64,000 nucleotides of DNA from Candidatus Ozemobacteraceae bacterium (GTDB taxonomy: Bacteria > Muiribacteriota > Ozemobacteria > Ozemobacterales > Ozemobacteraceae): assembly GCA_035373905.1 (NCBI GenBank), contig DAOSOK010000013.1:51579-115578 (forward strand), in the 5' to 3' direction. This document shows positions 56,822 through 64,000 of this stretch, piece after piece (position 1 is the first letter of the stretch; every line of letters begins with the position of its first letter). The notes beneath the pieces are model-generated. The model made no database searches and was not told where the DNA came from. It saw nothing but the letters and a program-made list of their open reading frames with translations. Made by a program: the position numbers and the translations under genes.

Positions 56822-58747
56822 ATGAACCGGTTCAAACCAAGCAGGATCGTGTCGGCCACCGCCGTCGGTTGTCTGTTGCTGGCCTCCAGCCATCTGTTGA
56901 AGGCCGCATCCGGGAATGATTCTCAAAAACCAGAAACGCCGCCGGCGCTTTCCGCTCTCACGTCCGCTCAGAAACAGGCCGTCCCGTCGGGCTCCCTCTC
57001 GATGGTCATTCGCGGGATGCCGACCGAGCAGGCGCTGGAGCAGGTTGCAGCGAATTTCGGTCTTCAACTCCAGCCGCAGGTCGAATTGCCCGGGGCCGTC
57101 AACCTCGAGTTCGACGGCGCCGGCCTCGACCAGGCAATGAGCGAGATCGTCGGTCCGCTGAACCTCGACTGGATGGTTGAAAACGGCCGTCTGCACGTCT
57201 TTCAACCCCGCCAGCCCTGGACGCACGTGAGCGACGCCGCGAACGGCGCCCCGTCCATGGCGGCCATTCCGCTCGTGAAGCCGGAAGAGCCTGTCTCGAG
57301 CCGCATCGTCGTCCTGAAAAAGCGAAAGGCCGAAGACATTCAGAAGCTCATCAAGGATCTGAGCACCGGCATGAACATCGTCACCGACGCGCCTACGAAC
57401 TCCCTCATCTGTCTGGGCACCGAGAAGCAACTCGCCGAAGCGGAGCAGCTCGCGAAGAGTCTCGACGAACTGCCTCCTTCCGCCCAGGGAGTCGCCTCCT
57501 CCCCGCTCGTGGCGAAAGTCGAGTTCATCACCGAGATCTTCAAACTCGACCATGTCGACTTCGACAGTCTCGAGAAAGAGCTGACGTCGGTGATTGCCCG
57601 CGAAACCTCAGGAACGGGGAGCTCAAATCAGCAAGCGGCGCTGACAAAAGACGGCAAGCCGATCGAGAAAGAGTATTTTCTCCTCGATCGGGAACGGCGC
57701 ATCGTTCTCATCCATTCAACGCTGGAAAAAATTGCCAGTCTCAAAACCTATTTCACAACGATCAACCAGCCGCTCGCTCAGGTCATGATCGAAGCCCAGA
57801 TCGTCGCGGTCGACACCGACTTCGAGAAGAACATGGGCATCAAATGGAACACCTCCGTCGGGTATACCGGCCCCGCCAATGCCTGGAGCACGGGGAAATT
57901 CGATCCCGTTCAACTTCCGCCCGCGAACTCCGTTCAATCACCGAACGCGGATACCTACCAGTCCTTCCAGTTCGGCAAGTGGAGCCTGAACAACCTCCAG
58001 GCACTTCTCGACACTGCCCAATCCCAGAACAAGGCGCAGGTTCTCTCGAGGCCGAAGATCATGTCGGTCACCGGGAAGAAGGCGAAGATCCAGATCGGCA
58101 CGAAGATTCCCTACACCACCTCGACGACGCTCACCGACGGCGGGAATACAACCGAAAACGTGAATTTCGTCGACGTCGGCATCATTCTCGACGTCACGCC
58201 CATGATCCACACCGACAATCACACGGTTCGCATGACGGTGAAGCCCGAGGTTTCCGATGCGATCGCCTACGCGAAGAACGGCGCCCCGATCATCGCGACA
58301 CGCCAGACGGAAGCCACCGTCGAGGTGAGGAACGGGGAAACGATGGTCATCGGCGGCCTCCTGACCAGCGAAAACGGCAAATCAACGACCGGTGTGCCGC
58401 TGCTCCGAGACGTTCCCGTTCTCGGCGAATTCTTCAAGTTTTCCAAGAGAACCAACAAGAAGACGAATCTCATGATTCTCATCACCACCCGCATCGTCGA
58501 TACCGAATTCGAAGGCACCCTTTCACCCAGGCTCGCGACATCGATCAGCATGATGCACGGCAATCCCGCGGTCATCGCCTCTTCACCGATCGCAAGCCTC
58601 ACGCTCCCCCTGAGCTTGAAGTCTGAAGGGTCGTCCAAACAGGCCCCATCCGAAAAGAAAGCCCCCATCGTGAAAGATCATCGGCTTTCCAACGTCGCCA
58701 AGGAATCAACCGCCCCCGCAGGAAACGAAAAAAAGCCCCAGCGATAG
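56822..58747 (+). CDS. secretin (GspD/PilQ family)
   Basis: 641 residues. GGGAG precedes the ATG. Signal peptide with a membrane-like core (VGCLLLASSHLLKAAS) then N0/N1-type domains (SMVIRGMPTEQALEQVAANFGLQLQ; RIVVLKKRKAEDIQKLIKDLSTGMNIVTDAPTNSLICLG). The beta-barrel region starts near 325 (AQVMIEAQIVAVDTDFEKNMGIKWN) and ends with the diagnostic VRNGETMVIGGLLTSENGKSTTGVPLLRDVPVLGEFFKF. It makes the outer-membrane pore for the pilus or secreted protein. A lysine/proline-rich tail follows. Confidence 0.95.
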   Translation: MNRFKPSRIVSATAVGCLLLASSHLLKAASGNDSQKPETPPALSALTSAQKQAVPSGSLSMVIRGMPTEQALEQVAANFGLQLQPQVELPGAVNLEFDGAGLDQAMSEIVGPLNLDWMVENGRLHVFQPRQPWTHVSDAANGAPSMAAIPLVKPEEPVSSRIVVLKKRKAEDIQKLIKDLSTGMNIVTDAPTNSLICLGTEKQLAEAEQLAKSLDELPPSAQGVASSPLVAKVEFITEIFKLDHVDFDSLEKELTSVIARETSGTGSSNQQAALTKDGKPIEKEYFLLDRERRIVLIHSTLEKIASLKTYFTTINQPLAQVMIEAQIVAVDTDFEKNMGIKWNTSVGYTGPANAWSTGKFDPVQLPPANSVQSPNADTYQSFQFGKWSLNNLQALLDTAQSQNKAQVLSRPKIMSVTGKKAKIQIGTKIPYTTSTTLTDGGNTTENVNFVDVGIILDVTPMIHTDNHTVRMTVKPEVSDAIAYAKNGAPIIATRQTEATVEVRNGETMVIGGLLTSENGKSTTGVPLLRDVPVLGEFFKFSKRTNKKTNLMILITTRIVDTEFEGTLSPRLATSISMMHGNPAVIASSPIASLTLPLSLKSEGSSKQAPSEKKAPIVKDHRLSNVAKESTAPAGNEKKPQR

Positions 58748-58800
58748 GCCGCACGTCTCAGAATGCAAAACGTCCGATGAACCTGGTTCATTTTACATTC

Positions 58801-58829
58801 TTGACTGAAATGACATCTTCGCTTATAAT
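58801..58829 (+). promoter_or_regulatory. strong promoter of the pilin gene
   Basis: TTGACT (58801-58806), 17-base spacer, TATAAT (58824-58829). Matches 5/6 and 6/6 with ideal spacing. Predicted start about 58836, leader about 47 bases with GGAGG before the ATG. Confidence 0.85.
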
Positions 58830-58882
58830 TCACACCTCGTCAGTTCTGTTCAAAACACTCACACACCGGAGGCCACCTTCAA

Positions 58883-59335
58883 ATGATCCGTTCAAATCGT
58901 GGTTTTACCCTCATGGAACTCCTTCTCGTCATTGCCATTCTGGCAATCGTCGCCGCCGCCGCTGCCCCAAGTTTCTTCGGCGGCGCGACTGATGCGATGA
59001 AAGAAGCTCGGCGGGCTGCTTTCGTCTCTAATTTCAATAGCGTTCTTTCTGCCGCTAATATTTACCTTGCCAACGAGCAGGCAGCCGGAAGAGCAGGTGT
59101 AAAAGCTGGTACAGTTGTCTATTCGGCTCTTAAAGATAAAATGATTTCTGCACAAACGTTCAATGTGAAAAATTCTGCAGGAACGGTTGGCACCATTACA
59201 GCTCAAATCGTTCAGGCTGATGCCACCCTCAATACCTTCAAAGTATCTATGCATCAGTGCAAAGATAATGCCGGTACAGTTACCGGTAATGAAATTACCG
59301 ATCCGGGAGTTACTTTCGATACATTCACTCCGTGA
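58883..59335 (+). CDS. pilA: major type IV pilin
   Basis: 150 residues: leader MIRSNRG and N-terminal helix FTLMELLLVIAILAIVAAAAAPSFFGG with Glu5 is the class IVa prepilin pattern. The head is short and Ala/Val/Thr-rich with one Cys (MHQCKD). It has its own strong promoter and a perfect terminator, as expected of an abundant subunit. AT content is visibly higher than in the neighbours and many codons end in T or A (GCT, GTT), unlike the C-rich rest of the operon. Confidence 0.93.
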   Translation: MIRSNRGFTLMELLLVIAILAIVAAAAAPSFFGGATDAMKEARRAAFVSNFNSVLSAANIYLANEQAAGRAGVKAGTVVYSALKDKMISAQTFNVKNSAGTVGTITAQIVQADATLNTFKVSMHQCKDNAGTVTGNEITDPGVTFDTFTP

Positions 59336-59353
59336 AGAAGTTTTGTTTTTTAT

Positions 59354-59382
59354 AAACCGCCCGATCTCGGGCGGTTTTTTTA
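59354..59382 (+). terminator. rho-independent terminator of pilA
   Basis: Stem AAACCGCCCG (59354-59363) with CGGGCGGTTT (59368-59377), loop ATCT, then TTTATT following a T-run. Typical intrinsic terminator. Confidence 0.93.
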
Positions 59383-59453
59383 TTATTACAAAATATTCCT
59401 GTTCAGTGGCGTTCCAATTGAGTTCAATTCATTCATCAGGGCATTCTGGTGAG

Positions 59454-59483
59454 TTGCCGAACGTTACGCACTTCGTTTAGAAT
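59454..59483 (+). promoter_or_regulatory. promoter of flavin reductase gene, leaderless type
   Basis: TTGCCG (59454-59459, 4/6), 18-base spacer, TAGAAT (59478-59483, 5/6). Predicted start at about 59490, which is the A of the ATG. Confidence 0.45.
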
Positions 59484-59489
59484 TGAATC

Positions 59490-60095
59490 ATGACAAAAAG
59501 CACCAGGCACGCAGCCCTGGCGGGGGGTCCGCCACCCAAACGCACGTGGCCGGCGGGCACCATGTTGGGGCCCGTTCCGGCGGTCATGGTTTCCTGCCAG
59601 GGGCGGGAAGGTCCTCCGAACATCATCACGGTGGCCTGGGCCGGCACGCTGTGCACGAACCCGCCGCTTCTGGGCATTGGCATCAGACCCGAACGACACT
59701 CGTTCAGGCTGATTTCCGAGACGGGCGAGTTCGTCGTCAACATGCCTTCGCGCTACGAGGCATTCGCGACCGACCTCTGCGGCGTCGTCTCGGGCCGCGA
59801 CGGAGACAAGTTCGCGCGCGCCGGCCTGACGGCGGCGCCGGCGGAGCATGTAAAGGCCCCCATCATCGCCGAGTGCCCCATCAACATCGAGTGCCGCGTC
59901 AAGCAGACGCTTCCGCTCGGTTCGCACACGCTGTTCATCGCCGAAATCGTCGGGGTTCAGGTCACCCGGCGGCTGATTTCCGCCGAGAACCACCTCTCGA
60001 TCGAGAAGGCCGGCCTTCTCGCCTTCGCGCACGGAACCTATTTCGAACTCGGCAAGGCCATCGGCAGTTTCGGCTTCAGCGTGAAAAAGAAATAA
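59490..60095 (+). CDS. flavin reductase family (FMN-binding split barrel) protein
   Basis: 201 residues. Typical features of the flavoredoxin/flavin-reductase family: GPVPAVMVSCQGREGPPNIITVAWAGTLCTNPPLLGIGIRPERHS at the N-terminus, and later FVVNMPSRYEAFATDLCGVVSGRDGDKFA. These proteins bind FMN and reduce it or carry electrons. No ribosome site is seen; the predicted transcription start coincides with the ATG. Cytoplasmic. Partner unknown. Confidence 0.9.
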   Translation: MTKSTRHAALAGGPPPKRTWPAGTMLGPVPAVMVSCQGREGPPNIITVAWAGTLCTNPPLLGIGIRPERHSFRLISETGEFVVNMPSRYEAFATDLCGVVSGRDGDKFARAGLTAAPAEHVKAPIIAECPINIECRVKQTLPLGSHTLFIAEIVGVQVTRRLISAENHLSIEKAGLLAFAHGTYFELGKAIGSFGFSVKKK

Positions 60096-60115
60096 GAGCG
60101 GCATATACTATATCT

Positions 60116-60340
60116 ATGACAATAGAACAAAACGGTCTCGAAGCACGCATCGTAGAGCTGGAGATGAAAGTTTCCTACCAGGACAAGACGATCGAAGATC
60201 TGAATGAGACCGTCACGAGCCTCCAGCGCGAGGTGCAGCAGCTCGATCGGCTCATCTCCCAAGTCAGGCAGAAGCTCTCCCCCTCGTCGATGACCGAGGC
60301 CGACATCAACATCGCCAATGAAAAGCCGCCCCACTATTGA
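60116..60340 (+). CDS. SlyX-like coiled-coil protein
   Basis: 74 residues from ATG 60116, just after a TATACT box at 60102-60107 with a weak GTGAAA-like -35. Sequence: LEARIVELEMKVSYQDKTIEDLNETVTSLQREVQQLDR..., the SlyX heptad pattern, and ends in a PPHY motif, which is the SlyX family signature. Function of SlyX is unknown. It lies 20 bases after the flavin reductase. Confidence 0.85.
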   Translation: MTIEQNGLEARIVELEMKVSYQDKTIEDLNETVTSLQREVQQLDRLISQVRQKLSPSSMTEADINIANEKPPHY

Positions 60341-60457
60341 TTTCTCACCACCCAGACATCGATTTTCGCACGGCGGTCTTTGCCCGGAAGAAGAAATCTG
60401 GTAACGTGTGCCGACAGGGTACGATGCGTTCAATTCTACAAAAAGCGGTGGTCATCA

Positions 60458-61111
60458 ATGACGGAAGTCACCTCCCAACCAGGCATGAAGCCGAAACCTC
60501 TGCTGTTCGTCATCTCGGGCCCGAGCGGTTCGGGCAAGGGAACGGCCCTCGATTTCATCGAACGTGAATTCGCCGATTCGATCGCCCGTTCGCCGACGTA
60601 CACCACGCGGGCCCGCCGGAACGGCGAGCGCGACGGCAAGGATTACAACTACGTCAGCGATGCCCGGTTCCAGGAACTGGTGACGCAGAACGAGATCTTC
60701 GAGTTCACCCGCACCTACAACGACGAGCTGTACGGCTCGCCGCGCCGGCTCATCAATGCCGACGACGGCCACCACCTGCTGGTCGAACTTGATTTCAACG
60801 GGTTTCACCGGCTTCGTTCGATCTCACGCCGAAAGGTCATCGGCATTTTCATCATGCCACCTTCGATCGAAGAGCTGTCCAGGCGCATCCTCGCCCGCCA
60901 GCCCGAAACGAACCTCGACAAGCGGCTCCACCGGGTCAGCGAGCAGATCGCCCACGCCTGGTCCTACGACTACATCATCCTCAACCGCGACCGCGATGAA
61001 TTCCTCCGCCGCGTGCGCTGCACCGTCGAAGCCGAACTGTTCCGCCTCGACGGCGTCGGTTTCCTGACCGAAAACTGGCACACCCTCGACGTCACGCTCC
61101 ACAAAAACTGA
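60458..61111 (+). CDS. gmk: guanylate kinase
   Basis: 217 residues from ATG 60458; a later ATG at 60485 is nearly adjacent to the core (PLLFVISGPSGSGKGT). P-loop GPSGSGKGT, YTTRARRNGERDGKDYNYVSDARF and the FEFTRTYNDELYGSP loop, corresponding to SATTR and the GMP-binding region. It phosphorylates GMP to GDP. Two usual residues differ: SVSxTTR is SPTYTTR, and xVHGNxYGT is TYNDELYGS. The N-terminal extension is unremarkable. Cytoplasmic, essential for GTP supply. Confidence 0.9.
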   Translation: MTEVTSQPGMKPKPLLFVISGPSGSGKGTALDFIEREFADSIARSPTYTTRARRNGERDGKDYNYVSDARFQELVTQNEIFEFTRTYNDELYGSPRRLINADDGHHLLVELDFNGFHRLRSISRRKVIGIFIMPPSIEELSRRILARQPETNLDKRLHRVSEQIAHAWSYDYIILNRDRDEFLRRVRCTVEAELFRLDGVGFLTENWHTLDVTLHKN

Positions 61112-61156
61112 CAACTCTTTCACCACACGAAGGCACAAACCGGCCGCTCTTTTCCC

Positions 61157-61184
61157 GTTGGGGCGGTTCGCGAACCGCCCCTAC
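61157..61184. repeat. GGGGCGGTTCGCGAACCGCCCC palindrome
   Basis: GGGGCGGTTCG/CGAACCGCCCC, preceded by GTT and followed by TAC; same family as 45531-45559 with the centre changed from TTTCAAA to TCGCGA. It lies in the gap between gmk and the vault-like gene (61112-61299, otherwise empty). Confidence 0.8.
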
Positions 61185-61299
61185 ATCGCAATGACAAGCC
61201 CCAGGCTGAACGTGCTGGTAAAAGGATTGCGGTTCTCCCCGCCTCAGCGCCTCTGCGGCGCCACCCCGCCCGGCCTGATCTCGGAAACATGACTGCCGT

Positions 61300-61328
61300 T
61301 TGACCGCCGGCGGGCGGGAATCTATAAT
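61300..61328 (+). promoter_or_regulatory. near-consensus promoter of the vault-like gene
   Basis: TTGACC (61300-61305), exactly 17 bases, TATAAT (61323-61328). Matches 5/6 and 6/6. Predicted start about 61335, 30 bases before the ATG. Confidence 0.85.
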
Positions 61329-61364
61329 TCCTCCATGCCCATACGCACGAGAGGAGATACCTAC

Positions 61365-63905
61365 ATGCCCGAAGCGTCGAATCGCGAACGCGATCTCGTC
61401 CTGGCGCCGAACGAGTTTGCCCTCATTTCAGACCAGACAAAGGGCCATATCGTCGTCTACGTCGGCCCCTGCAAGACAAGTCTTGCAAACACGGACCAGC
61501 CCGTCATCTTCAACGACCGTACCAAGCGGTTCGAGCGGTGCAATCTTGAGCAGTCGATCTCGATTTTCTCGACAGCCCCTGAAGGCTGGTATCTCAACCT
61601 CAAGAACCCGGCCAAAGACAGCCACCAGCCGCGCACGTTCGGCCCCAACAACCTTCCCGAGCTGAATATCGGCCGGAAGGTGAACATTCCGGGCCCGGTT
61701 TCGTTCTCTCTCTGGCCGGGTCAGATGGTCCGCATCATCCAGGGCCACCACCTGCGGTCAAACCAGTATCTCGTCGTCCGTGTCTACGACGAAGAAGCCG
61801 CGAAAGCGAACTGGAAGAAAGCGGTCATCAAACCCCAGACACCGGCCGGGACCGACAGCGTCACCCCGGGAACCATACCGTCCGCACCGCCGACACCACC
61901 CGATCCGAAGAGCGGCGCCGTCGATCCTGCATCCGACGTTCCCGAACTGACCATGGGAAAACAGCTGGTCATCAAGGGAACCGACGTCTCGTTCTACATT
62001 CCGCCGACGGGCATCGAGGTCGTTCGCGACGCCAGAAACACGTATGTCCGGGAAGCGGTCACGCTCGAGCGGCTGGAATACTGCATTCTCCTCGATGAAG
62101 ACGGCAACAAGCGGTACATCCAGGGTCCGGCGGTCGTCTTCCCCCGCCCCACCGAGGCGTTCGTCGAGAAGAACGGTTCGCGCAAGTTCAAGGCGATCGA
62201 ACTGAACGAGATCAGCGGTCTGTACATCAAGGTCATCGCCCCCTACAAAGGCGAGGACGGCGTCGAGCACAAGGTCGGCGAGGAGCTGTTCATCACCGGC
62301 AAAGACCAGATGATCTACTTCCCGCGCCCCGAGCATGCGATCATCAAATACGGCGAGCAGGAGATCCATTACGCGGTCGCCATTCCGGCCGGCGAGGGTC
62401 GCTACTTCCTCAACCGCAACACCGGCAAGGTCACGCTCAAGCGCGGCCCCTGCATGTTCCTTCCCGACCCCCGTCAGGAAGTGATCGTCCGCCGGATTCT
62501 CGAGCCGAAGCAGTGCGCCCTCTGGTTCCCCGGCAACCAGGAAGCCCTCGAATACAACGTGCGTCTCAAGAACATCGCCAAGGCCCAGCACGCCGACGCG
62601 TATCTCCCCGACGGGGAAGCCCGGACGAAACTTCCCTCGCCCGCCCCCGTCCCCCCCAGGCCCGGCATCCCCGTCGCTCCGGCCGCCGAGCCGCCGGCCG
62701 AGGGGCACGCCGGGGACGACTTCACCCGCAAGCGCGGCTTCACCCAGCCGCGAACGATAACGCTCGATACAAAATACGAAGGCGCCGTCGCCATCGACAT
62801 CTGGACCGGCTATGCCGTCCTGGTCGTCGGCCGCGCGGGCGAGCGCAGGGTCATCGCGGGCCCGCAAACATATCTCCTCGAATATGACGAGGCGCTCGAA
62901 AGCCTCGAGCTCTCGACCGGAACGCCGAAGAGCGACGACAACAAGATCAAGACGGCGTATCTGCGCGTGCTTCACAACAAGGTTTCCGACGTCGTCGAAG
63001 CCGAGACGAACGATCTCTGCCGCGTCCGGCTCAAGCTGTCCTACCGGGTCAACTTCGAGGGCGACTCGAGCAAGTGGTTCAATGTCGAGAACTATGTGAA
63101 GTTCCTGACCGACCACATGCGCTCGCTCGTCCGGCACGCCGTGAAGCAGCACCGGATCGAGGAGTTCTACGCCACCGCCATCCGGATCATCCGCGACACG
63201 ATCCTCGGCAGCGCCGGTTCCGACAGCAAGCGCGCGGGCCGCAGCTTCGCCGAGAACGGCATGCATATCTACGACGTCGAGGTGCTCGACGTGAAGATCG
63301 GCGACGAGGCGATCGAGAAGCTGCTGATCGACGCCCAGCACTCGGTCGTGAAACAGACGCTCGAGATCGCTTCCCAGAAACGCCAGCTCGATTTCACCCA
63401 GCAGAACGAGTCGATCCGCCAGCAGATCGCCGAGGCGCAGTCTCAGACGAAACAGCAGGAGTTCGGGCTGCTCACGCTCGAGGCCAAGTCCCAGCTCCTG
63501 CTGAACCTGGCGAAGATCGAATCGGAAACCGAGGCCCGGAAGCGCACGCTCGACGCGAAGCTCGCCGACCAGGCGACGCTGGGCAAGATCGACTCGTCAG
63601 AGCTTTCCCGCAAGAAGGAAGCGTACGATCTCGAGCTGGAAGTCACCCGGCGCAGGCTGGCGCTCAAGCTCGAAGAACTCAAGACCGAGACGGAGGCCGT
63701 CATCGGCAAGGCCGGCGCGGTATCGCCCAAGCTCATCGCCGCGATGCAGGCGTTCAGCGACAAGGCACTCGCGGAGCGCATGGCGCAGAGCATGGCCCCT
63801 CTCGCGATTCTCGGCGGCAGCAGCGTCGCCGATGTGTTCTCCCGGCTTCTGAAGGGAACGGTGCTCGAAGGCGTGCTCAAATCCGCATCGGATACGGAGC
63901 AGTAA
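61365..63905 (+). CDS. bacterial homologue of major vault protein (MVP)
   Basis: 846 residues from ATG 61365 (GAGAGGAG 8 bases upstream), close to the 893 of human MVP. Vault-type beta repeats lie at about 10-160 (PNEFALISDQTKG, VVRVYDEE) and 210-390 (FYIPPTGIEVVRDARN; KVGEELFITGKDQMIYFPRPEH; LNRNTGKVTLKRGP). After a Pro-rich linker (about 425-450) comes an SPFH-like shoulder (about 463-640; RVRLKLSYRVNFEGDSSKWFNVENYV ... YATAIRIIRDTILG), aligning by eye with human LQLQLAYNWHFEVND and NSARIIRTAVFG. A long helix rich in Gln/Glu/Leu (about 655-815; SFAENGMHIYDVEVLDVKIG then QHSVVKQTLEIAS) matches the cap helix. In eukaryotes 78 MVP copies form the vault shell. It is not a membrane SPFH protein: no N-terminal hairpin. 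Confidence 0.88.
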   Translation: MPEASNRERDLVLAPNEFALISDQTKGHIVVYVGPCKTSLANTDQPVIFNDRTKRFERCNLEQSISIFSTAPEGWYLNLKNPAKDSHQPRTFGPNNLPELNIGRKVNIPGPVSFSLWPGQMVRIIQGHHLRSNQYLVVRVYDEEAAKANWKKAVIKPQTPAGTDSVTPGTIPSAPPTPPDPKSGAVDPASDVPELTMGKQLVIKGTDVSFYIPPTGIEVVRDARNTYVREAVTLERLEYCILLDEDGNKRYIQGPAVVFPRPTEAFVEKNGSRKFKAIELNEISGLYIKVIAPYKGEDGVEHKVGEELFITGKDQMIYFPRPEHAIIKYGEQEIHYAVAIPAGEGRYFLNRNTGKVTLKRGPCMFLPDPRQEVIVRRILEPKQCALWFPGNQEALEYNVRLKNIAKAQHADAYLPDGEARTKLPSPAPVPPRPGIPVAPAAEPPAEGHAGDDFTRKRGFTQPRTITLDTKYEGAVAIDIWTGYAVLVVGRAGERRVIAGPQTYLLEYDEALESLELSTGTPKSDDNKIKTAYLRVLHNKVSDVVEAETNDLCRVRLKLSYRVNFEGDSSKWFNVENYVKFLTDHMRSLVRHAVKQHRIEEFYATAIRIIRDTILGSAGSDSKRAGRSFAENGMHIYDVEVLDVKIGDEAIEKLLIDAQHSVVKQTLEIASQKRQLDFTQQNESIRQQIAEAQSQTKQQEFGLLTLEAKSQLLLNLAKIESETEARKRTLDAKLADQATLGKIDSSELSRKKEAYDLELEVTRRRLALKLEELKTETEAVIGKAGAVSPKLIAAMQAFSDKALAERMAQSMAPLAILGGSSVADVFSRLLKGTVLEGVLKSASDTEQ

Positions 63906-63906
63906 G

Positions 63907-64000
63907 ATGAAGAAACGAGATCTTTTTCCTCTCGCGTTGCTGTTCCTCGCATCCCTGTCAGTTCCTTCCGGACAGGCGCTGTCGGCCCCGACGTCACAGA
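63907..64000 (+). CDS. exported protein, only N-terminus in window
   Basis: Starts one base after the vault-like gene stop. MKKRDLFPLALLFLASLSVPSG is a clear signal peptide, followed by QALSAPTSQ. Direct adjacency suggests translational coupling with the vault-like gene. The rest is outside the window, so function is unknown. Confidence 0.65.
   Translation, partial: MKKRDLFPLALLFLASLSVPSGQALSAPTSQ

Overview
The window is a GC-rich bacterial chromosome segment from a Gram-negative-type (double-membrane) cell. It carries a secretin, a lipoprotein with a lipobox, an Lgt-like protein, type IV pilus genes and a HrcA/CIRCE heat-shock system. I see no rRNA, tRNA, CRISPR, phage or insertion sequence. 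Gene content (type IV pili, Tad-like fusions, two groESL pairs, many hypothetical secreted proteins, dispersed palindromes) suggests a deep-branching uncultured lineage. I would tentatively think of Riflebacteria/Ozemobacterota, but this is a weak guess.

Layout. 1-5 kb: partial TPR protein, a small secreted protein, comM, and a cyclic-nucleotide-sensor/MinD-like fusion. 5-11 kb: minus-strand secreted hypotheticals, DUF1810, S1/P1-type nuclease and M48 protease, separated by REP-like palindromic repeats. 11-18 kb: murC, an M16 protease, an SLH-domain protein and DUF523. 18-22 kb: a two-gene Tad-type module in which both genes are fusions (CpaE-like+CpaF and TadB+TadC). 22-26 kb: ABC-2 exporter and a coiled-coil/zinc-ribbon protein. 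26-36 kb: minus-strand block with a 1309-residue multi-domain lipoprotein metalloprotease and an operon of pilin-like proteins. 36-45.5 kb: complete chaperone island CIRCE-groES-groEL-groES-groEL-hrcA-grpE-dnaK-dnaJ. 45.6-48 kb: TPR/gluzincin protease and Lgt-like protein. 48-59.4 kb: type IV pilus/type II secretion-like operon (pilB, pilC, three prepilin-like proteins, a membrane-anchored seven-bladed RCC1 propeller, PilM-PilN fusion, PilO-like, PilP/GspC-like, secretin, pilin). 59.5-64 kb: flavin reductase, SlyX-like, gmk, and a bacterial homologue of eukaryotic major vault protein followed by a truncated exported protein.

How the genes work together: the pilus cluster encodes most of a T4P/T2SS inner-membrane platform, motor and secretin, with additional pilin-like proteins in the 30-36 kb operon and a second, Tad-type motor at 18-22 kb. 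The chaperone island appears self-contained, with HrcA acting on one CIRCE. The most striking item is the vault-protein homologue (61365-63905). It has vault-type beta repeats, an SPFH-like shoulder and a long cap helix, and lies behind a near-consensus promoter. Several genes without a Shine-Dalgarno have -10 boxes close enough to the start codon to suggest near-leaderless mRNAs.
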